From positions 620,001 through 684,000 of the forward strand of contig NZ_CP130720.1 in NCBI RefSeq assembly GCF_035984415.1: a stretch of DNA of 64,000 nt, in the 5' to 3' direction. The DNA comes from Streptomyces sp. NBC_01296 (GTDB lineage Bacteria; Actinomycetota; Actinomycetes; Streptomycetales; Streptomycetaceae). Made by a program: the position numbers and the translations under genes. The notes under the pieces were generated by a model, which was not told the origin of the DNA, searched no databases, and saw only the letters and a program-made list of their open reading frames with translations. Of this stretch, positions 60,758 to 64,000 are shown in pieces. The stretch's first letter is position 1; the number at the start of each line of letters is the position of its first letter.

Positions 60758-60772
60758 CGGAGGACGGTTCCG
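60758..60772. promoter_or_regulatory. TetR operator half 2, CGGA-N7-TCCG
   Basis: Second CGGA-N7-TCCG dyad, 31 bases before the TetR start. The outer flanks of the pair (ACGGAACC and GGTTCCGC) are also inverted relative to each other. Two TetR dimers could bind here. Confidence 0.6.
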
Positions 60773-60802
60773 CTTTACAAGGTCGGTCTTGGAAGGAGTG
60801 CT

Positions 60803-61396
60803 GTGGTGGACGACGGCGGACGGGGCGCGGGAAGCGCCGCCGGATCGAAGCGCAAGGACGCCCGGCGCAATCAACAGACCCTGCTGGAGGCGGCCGCCGC
60901 GGTGTTCGTCGCCTCGGGGGTGGAAGCGCCGGTGCGGGACATCGCGGCTGCCGCCGGGGTCGGGATGGGCACGATCTACCGGCACTTCCCCACCCGGGCG
61001 GACCTCGTCATCGCCGTCTACCGCCACCAGGTCGACGCCTGCGCCGAGGCCGGCCCGGCCCTGCTGGCGGCCGGCCCGTCACCGCACGCCGCCCTCGAAC
61101 GGTGGGCCGACCTCTTCGTCGACTTCCTCGTCACCAAACACGGCCTCGCGGCCGCGATGCAGGCCGACCATTCCGGCTTCGAGGCGCTGCACGCCTACTT
61201 CCTGGACCGCCTGGTGCCGGTGTGCACCCAGCTCCTCGACGCGGCCGCCGCCGCGGGCGAGATCCGCTCCGACCTCACCGCGTACCCCCTCATGCGCGGC
61301 ATCGGAAACCTCTGCATCGGCGCCGAGAGCGACCCCCGCTACGACGCACGCCAACTGGTCGCGCTGCTCGTCGCCGGACTACGCCGGCCCTGCTGA
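60803..61396 (+). CDS. TetR-family transcriptional regulator
   Basis: 197-residue regulator. A basic N-terminal tail (KRKDARRNQQ) precedes the HTH (LLEAAAAVFVASGVEAPVRDIAAAAGVGMGTIYRHFPTRADL, about 25-65) and a helical ligand domain with the SBP-like core (PLMRGIGNLCIGA). GTG 60803 (or 60806) follows GGAAGGAG. It is divergent from the amidohydrolase, which it probably represses through the paired operators. Its last 18 bases overlap the 3' end of the convergent MmyB-like gene. Confidence 0.92.
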   Translation: MVDDGGRGAGSAAGSKRKDARRNQQTLLEAAAAVFVASGVEAPVRDIAAAAGVGMGTIYRHFPTRADLVIAVYRHQVDACAEAGPALLAAGPSPHAALERWADLFVDFLVTKHGLAAAMQADHSGFEALHAYFLDRLVPVCTQLLDAAAAAGEIRSDLTAYPLMRGIGNLCIGAESDPRYDARQLVALLVAGLRRPC

Positions 61397-62221
61397 CTGC
61401 GGCGCGCGCCGCACGGAGCGCAGTTCCGCGAAGGCGGCCGCGGTGGCACTGGCGGGCTCGGCCTGATAGACGACCAGCTGCTGGTGCGGGGCCTCGTTGA
61501 CGGTGAAGGCCGAGAACCGGATCTCCAGAGCGCCGACTTCGGGGTGTACGAGGTGCTTGGGCTGCCGGGTCTTGCCCCGCACCTCGTGCCGCGCCCACCG
61601 GGCGGCGAATTCCGGGCTCTTCGCGCACAGCGTGTCGACGACCTCGGTGATCCGCGGGGACTCGGGCTCGTATCCGTACGCGGCACGGATTTCGGCGACG
61701 CAGGAGTTCGCGGCCTTCTCCCAGTCCTGGTGGAAGCCGCGGCCGGCCGGGTCGAGGAAGACCATGCGGGCCAGGTTGTCGAACTGCCGGAATCCGCTGT
61801 GCAGCGCCGCGGCGAGGGTGTTGTGCGCCAGGACGTCCAGGGCCGGCCCCAGGACGAAGGCGGGGGTGTCGGGCCAGCTGTCGAGCAACTGCAGGAGCTG
61901 GGGGCTGACCCGGGAACCAGCGGCGGGATTCCCACGGCGCTCGTGGGGTGCCCGGGTGAGTCGGCGCAGGTGGTCGAATGCCTCGTCGTCGAGGTGCAGG
62001 GCGGCGGCGATCGCGTCGACGACCTGGGTCGACGGGCCGGTCTCCCGGCCCTGTTCCAGGCGCATGTAGTAGTCGGAGCTCACGCCCGCGAGCAGGGCCA
62101 CCTCCTCGCGGCGCAGCCCCGGCACCCGCCGGCGGCCGTGCGCGGGCAGGCCTATGTCCTGCGGCTTGAGGGCTTCGCGCCGTGCTCTGAGGAACTCTCC
62201 CATGGGACTGCTGTCGTGCAT
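61379..62221 (-). CDS. MmyB-like XRE transcriptional regulator
   Basis: 280-residue regulator. The N-terminal HTH (LGxFLRARREALKPQDIGLP-like start, RRVPGLRREEVALLAGVSSDYYMRLEQGRETGPSTQVVDAIAAALHL) is the MmyB pattern. The C-terminal PAS-like MmyB ligand domain follows (PAFVLGPALDVLAHNTLAAALHSGF to VYQAEPAS). Such proteins are very common in Streptomyces and often control an adjacent oxidoreductase, here the quinone-oxidoreductase-like gene read in the same direction 51 bases upstream. ATG 62221 is the likely start. Confidence 0.92.
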   Translation of the reverse strand: MHDSSPMGEFLRARREALKPQDIGLPAHGRRRVPGLRREEVALLAGVSSDYYMRLEQGRETGPSTQVVDAIAAALHLDDEAFDHLRRLTRAPHERRGNPAAGSRVSPQLLQLLDSWPDTPAFVLGPALDVLAHNTLAAALHSGFRQFDNLARMVFLDPAGRGFHQDWEKAANSCVAEIRAAYGYEPESPRITEVVDTLCAKSPEFAARWARHEVRGKTRQPKHLVHPEVGALEIRFSAFTVNEAPHQQLVVYQAEPASATAAAFAELRSVRRAPQSAGPA

Positions 62222-62271
62222 GACGTCAACGTACTGGACGGAGGATGCCGACTGTCCGGCGCCGCCGGCAG

Positions 62272-63297
62272 CTACCGGTCCGGCGCTTCGGCGCCCGTCA
62301 CATCGGGGTGAGCGGCGGCGGGCCCCTGGACGCGGATCGCGATCTTGCCGCGTACGTGACCCTCCCGCAGGCGGCGTATCGCGTCCGGGACTTCGGCCAA
62401 CGGGTACGTACGGTCCACCACCGGGGTGAGCGCGCCGGACTCCAGGAGCTCCCCCAGGACGCGCAGGTCCTCGGGGCGGGGCGTGGAGGCGAGGCCGCGC
62501 AGGCGGTGGCGGGTGAACGGCGACAGCAGCAGGGCCCGCAGCTGCCGGTCGTGGCCGCCGATCCAGCGGCCGTCGGTCTCGCCGCCGACGATGACCAGCG
62601 TCCCGCGCGGGGTCAGCGCCCGGCGCAGCCGGTGGAGGGGACGGTTGCCGGCGATGTCGAGGACGAGGTCGTAGCGGTGGACCCCGTCGGTGGGGTCCTC
62701 GCGGGTGTGGTCCACGGTCTGGTCCGCGCCGAGGGAGCGGACCAGGTCCGCCTTGGGAGCGCTGCACACCGCGGTGATGTGTGCGGCCCCGAGCGCCTTG
62801 GCCAGTTGGACGGCGTAGGTCCCGACCCCGCCCGAGGCGCCGATCACCAGGACCCGCAGGCCGGGCTTCAGCCGGCCGGTGCGCAGGGCCTGGAGGGCCG
62901 TGGTCGCCGAGACGGTGACGACGGCCGCCTCTTCGGGCGTGAGCCGGGCCGGCCGCGGCGCCAACTCGTCCTCCTTGGCGCAGGCGTACTCCGCGAAGGA
63001 GCCGGTGCAGGTGCCGTACACCTCGTCGCCCGGGCGCAAGCGGCTGACGCCGGGTCCGACCGCCTCGACGCGGCCTGCGACGTCCAGACCGCGGATCCGC
63101 TGTCGGGGCGCCCGCAGGCCGAAGCCCGCTGCGCGCAGGGCGTAGGGCATGCCCGTCATGAGGTGCCAGACCCCTTGGTCGAGGCCGGCCGCCTGCACCC
63201 GCAGGAGGACCTCGCCCGGCCCGGGGACGGGCTGTTCGGTCTCTTCGAGGCGCAGGACGTCGGGCGGTCCGTACGCGTCCTGGACGATGGCTCTCAT
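62272..63297 (-). CDS. MDR-family NAD(P)-dependent quinone-oxidoreductase-like enzyme
   Basis: 341-residue zinc-independent medium-chain dehydrogenase/reductase. The GroES-like domain (VQDAYGPPDVLRLEETEQPVPGPGEVLLRV, GLDVAGRVEAVG) lacks the catalytic zinc Cys. The Rossmann domain has the NADPH motif GASGGVGTYAVQLAKALGA near residue 150, with preceding SATTALQAL. It would reduce quinones or enones with NADPH. ATG 63297 overlaps the XRE gene stop as ATGA, so the two are coupled in an operon with the membrane protein upstream. Confidence 0.92.
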   Translation of the reverse strand: MRAIVQDAYGPPDVLRLEETEQPVPGPGEVLLRVQAAGLDQGVWHLMTGMPYALRAAGFGLRAPRQRIRGLDVAGRVEAVGPGVSRLRPGDEVYGTCTGSFAEYACAKEDELAPRPARLTPEEAAVVTVSATTALQALRTGRLKPGLRVLVIGASGGVGTYAVQLAKALGAAHITAVCSAPKADLVRSLGADQTVDHTREDPTDGVHRYDLVLDIAGNRPLHRLRRALTPRGTLVIVGGETDGRWIGGHDRQLRALLLSPFTRHRLRGLASTPRPEDLRVLGELLESGALTPVVDRTYPLAEVPDAIRRLREGHVRGKIAIRVQGPAAAHPDVTGAEAPDR

Positions 63298-63545
63298 CGG
63301 CCGTCTCCCTCGTTGTCCGTGCTGCCGCTGGTGGGGGCCGAGTACTGGAAGACGCTGTCGAGTGGGACCCCGAACACCCGGGCGATCTGGAAGGCCATCT
63401 CGAGCGAGGGCGAGTAGCGGCCCTGCTCGATGGCGATGACCGTCTGGCGGCTCACGCCGATGCGGCGGGCGAGCTCGGCCTGGGTCATCTCGCCGTGGGC
63501 GAAACGCTGGGCCCGGATGGTGTTGGTGACCCGCGTCGCCTTCAC
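63294..63545 (-). CDS. Small XRE-family regulator (YozG-like)
   Basis: 83-residue Cro/CI-type HTH protein: RFAHGEMTQAELARRIGVSRQTVIAIEQGRYSPSLEMAFQIARVFGVPLDSVFQY is a complete five-helix domain. Short proteins of this type are typically encoded next to a multi-pass membrane protein, as here. GTG 63545 overlaps the upstream membrane-protein stop by four bases (GTGA). Its own stop overlaps the oxidoreductase start. All three genes are therefore coupled. Confidence 0.9.
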   Translation of the reverse strand: MKATRVTNTIRAQRFAHGEMTQAELARRIGVSRQTVIAIEQGRYSPSLEMAFQIARVFGVPLDSVFQYSAPTSGSTDNEGDGR

Positions 63546-63970
63546 CACGGGTGGAATCCGAACCGGTACGAAATGACCTTGACCACCGAGCTGAGCAGCG
63601 ACGACAGGACGAAGGCCAGATAGATGGCGTTGGCGATCCAGAACGGAGCGGCCTCGGCCATCGCCAGGAGCAGGCCGGCCACCCCGCCGATCACGACGAA
63701 GGACTGCCCGACGTACTCGCCGAAGCGGTGGATCTCGCGGTCGCGCTGGTCCTTGACGTTCGCCTCCTTCGGCGAGGAGGCGGCGATCGCGGTGTGGGCC
63801 GCGATGGACGCGACGATCGACAGGCCGACCGTCCACAGCAGGGCTCCCGCGTACGGCGCGCGGGTCAACGGCACTCCTGCGGGGCGCCCCAGCACGACCC
63901 ACAAGTACACCGCGTAGGACCCGACCGCGACCACCAACATGCTCCAGGCACGTTTCTCCTCGACTGCCAC
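63542..63970 (-). CDS. Multi-pass membrane protein, partner of the XRE regulator
   Basis: About 142 residues with four hydrophobic segments (about 8-28, 42-62, 85-105 and 112-132) and a charged loop in the middle (SSPKEANVKDQRDREIHRFGEYVG). This resembles the small integral membrane proteins paired with YozG-like regulators. The start is uncertain: GTG 63970 has GGGGAG upstream, while TTG 63988 is also open. No enzymatic motif is seen; the pairing suggests it modulates the regulator. Confidence 0.75.
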   Translation of the reverse strand: MAVEEKRAWSMLVVAVGSYAVYLWVVLGRPAGVPLTRAPYAGALLWTVGLSIVASIAAHTAIAASSPKEANVKDQRDREIHRFGEYVGQSFVVIGGVAGLLLAMAEAAPFWIANAIYLAFVLSSLLSSVVKVISYRFGFHPW

Positions 63971-64000
63971 TACCACTCCCCATGTCAAGAAAACCAGACA

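Overview
The window reads as ordinary chromosome from a high-GC actinomycete, most likely Streptomyces or a close relative. The evidence is the strong GC bias at third codon positions, frequent GTG starts, purine-rich GGAG ribosome sites, and families typical of that group: MmyB-like and TetR/HxlR/XRE regulators, a mycothiol-type maleylpyruvate isomerase fold, a GPP34 protein, zinc-free paralogues of L33 and L31, and an RsrR-type Rrf2 regulator. I see no rRNA, tRNA, CRISPR array, insertion sequence or prophage. About 64 intact protein genes and two broken ones are supported.

Layout. 1-2.0 kb holds two damaged genes side by side, a frameshifted M20 peptidase and a multiply deleted type-B carboxylesterase. 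2.1-10.7 kb is a mix: membrane protein, SnoaL-like protein with divergent TetR, secreted S33-type hydrolase, AMP-forming ligase, DUF4190/septum-formation protein, stand-alone TOPRIM protein and a YhgE/Pip-like membrane protein. 10.8-16.1 kb has a 37-residue membrane protein, an aldo/keto reductase with divergent TetR, a polysaccharide deacetylase, a VOC protein, and an RsrR-type regulator divergent from an NmrA-like protein with two matching operators between them. 16.4-25.4 kb has an ABC exporter, a secreted protein, an AlkD-like repair protein, a coiled-coil/Lys-rich protein and two tandem DUF4139 (MuiA-like) genes. 25.4-34.1 kb has hemerythrin, an MFS exporter with a striking leader hairpin, and the translationally coupled narGHJI respiratory nitrate reductase operon.

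34.3-49.3 kb contains a secreted PI-PLC-like protein, a ferric-reductase-like flavocytochrome, RNase HI with a repeat linker, nucleoside hydrolase, a dienelactone hydrolase/GlxA divergent pair, a coupled pair of unknown function including DUF5995, a PLP decarboxylase coupled to a PIG-V-like mannosyltransferase, and a SulP transporter. 49.3-55.3 kb has HxlR/RidA, a beta-lactamase-fold hydrolase, a PPOX protein, zinc-free L33 and L31, GPP34, and a hydrolase/MerR divergent pair with a perfect 22-bp palindrome.

55.3-59.0 kb is the most unusual block: four minus-strand genes encoding two secreted Cys-containing proteins, a membrane Ser/Thr kinase with an extracellular I36-like Cys module and an altered DFG motif, and an FHA-like protein that overlaps the kinase gene. 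The secreted M23-type protein carries the same kind of Cys module as the kinase ectodomain, which suggests a cell-wall sensing unit. 59.1-64 kb has an amidohydrolase/TetR pair, an MmyB-like regulator, and a coupled operon of membrane protein, XRE regulator and quinone-oxidoreductase-like enzyme. Many divergent pairs carry clear dyad operators, listed individually.
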